A DNA stretch of 5,254 nucleotides from Nitrososphaerales archaeon TH5894 (GTDB lineage: Archaea; Thermoproteota; Nitrososphaeria; Nitrososphaerales; Nitrososphaeraceae), in the NCBI GenBank assembly GCA_014523485.1, contig JAATVK010000204.1, positions 1-5,254 on the forward strand. The letters are read 5' to 3'. Shown piece after piece: positions 4,791 to 5,254 of the stretch. A model generated the notes under the pieces. The model searched no databases. It was not told where the DNA came from and was given only the letters and a program-made list of their open reading frames with translations. The stretch's first letter is position 1. Each line of letters begins with the position of its first letter. The position numbers and the translations under genes were made by a program.

Positions 4791-4833
4791 AATAGTATTA
4801 ATCTTAATATCATTTAACTATGAAATAGTAGGT

Positions 4834-5254
4834 ATGTCTTCAACTAAAAAAGATAATCTAAAAGAAAGTACCAACCAATTTAAGGAAAGTACAGACAGAT
4901 ATTTAGAACAACAGAAACAACAATACAAGGATACAGTATCCAACCTATCTGATACTACAGAAAAAATTAACCAAAGTGTAAATAAATTTCAAGACGATAA
5001 TAGAAGAATCTTTGAAAAGAATGCAGATACCTTCAAGAAATCTCAAGAACAAATTAACAAAACAATTCAAGAAATATCAAACAATGTTATAGAACTACAA
5101 AAGAATGTCTTTGATACATATCAATCATCTTATGCTCAATTCTTTGATAACATCAATAATAATAACTCCTACTGGACAAATTTCAATGTACCACAAAGAT
5201 ATTCTGAAACATATAACACATTAAACAAAAACATACAAAATTATACAGTTAATG
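4834..5254 (+). CDS. Phasin-like coiled-coil protein, C-terminus beyond window
   Basis: ATG 4834 opens a frame that remains open for 140 codons to the window end, so the protein is partial. From about residue 5 to 108 it is almost entirely polar helix, rich in Lys, Gln, Glu, Asn and Ser, with hydrophobic or aromatic residues every three to four positions (Phe16, Tyr23, Tyr31, Val35, Leu38, Ile45, Val49, Phe52). This is the heptad signature of a long amphipathic coiled coil. After an Asn run (108-111) comes an aromatic-rich segment, SYWTNFNVPQRYSETY (112-127). There is no signal peptide or membrane helix. Such proteins resemble phasins, which coat polyhydroxyalkanoate granules and are plausible in soil ammonia-oxidising archaea; a structural or surface-coating role is an alternative. 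Ten of 23 Asn codons are AAC, and ACC, TCC and TTC also occur, unlike the neighbouring genes, which suggests stronger expression. Confidence 0.7.
   Translation, partial: MSSTKKDNLKESTNQFKESTDRYLEQQKQQYKDTVSNLSDTTEKINQSVNKFQDDNRRIFEKNADTFKKSQEQINKTIQEISNNVIELQKNVFDTYQSSYAQFFDNINNNNSYWTNFNVPQRYSETYNTLNKNIQNYTVN

Larger units (their letters stand above)
4456..4833. other. Divergent intergenic region with second tRNA tail
   Basis: This lies between the minus-strand frameshifted gene and the plus-strand coiled-coil gene. It contains an inverted repeat at 4586-4610, the tRNA tail at 4668-4698, a small hairpin GGGT/ACCC at 4648-4660 just before it, and two TATA-like elements before the last gene. 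No protein-coding gene is seen. Confidence 0.55.

Overview
The window is a strongly AT-rich, gene-sparse stretch that most resembles an accessory region of a group I.1b ammonia-oxidising archaeon (Nitrososphaeria, possibly Nitrosocosmicus-like). This assignment is inference. It rests on a secreted protein whose signal peptide ends in VFGQ, a CHRD-domain protein, a long Asn/Gln/Lys-rich coiled-coil (phasin-like) protein, TATA-type promoter candidates placed for leaderless or short-leader mRNAs, and two tRNA 3' tails without an encoded CCA. No rRNA, complete tRNA, CRISPR array, transposase or integrase is visible.

Layout, left to right. Bases 1-156 hold the end of, or a very small, two-helix membrane protein. 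Bases 157-709 are non-coding, with a tRNA 3' tail (330-360) and a compound inverted repeat (414-529). A 60-residue Cse60-like protein follows at 710-892 with a hairpin right after its stop. An (ATT)n microsatellite and a long AT-rich spacer come next, then an unrecognised 62-residue protein (1353-1541). On the minus strand there is a possible gene remnant (1556-1648) and a secreted two-repeat protein (1867-2883). A 32-residue glycine-rich micro-ORF (3300-3398, +) sits behind a perfect 12-bp palindrome. A possible gene remnant (3445-3564, +) runs tail to tail into a CHRD-domain protein (3567-4067, -) that lacks a signal peptide. A gene apparently broken by a one-base frameshift follows (4196-4455, -). 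A second tRNA tail (4668-4698) shares 22 identical bases with the first. The window closes with the start of a coiled-coil protein (4834 to the end) whose codon use is richer in C-ending codons than its neighbours.

The genes do not form an obvious operon or pathway: orientations alternate and most transcription units look single-gene. The most coherent reading is a genomic island or integration hot spot. It carries two tRNA tails that differ in acceptor half but share the same non-tRNA flank, a frameshifted gene, two apparent C-terminal gene fragments, and low coding density. The most worthwhile item is the pair of tRNA tails, which could be attachment-site scars, trans-spliced tRNA halves or remnants of introns at an unusual position. 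I do not see a clear new defence or metabolic system.
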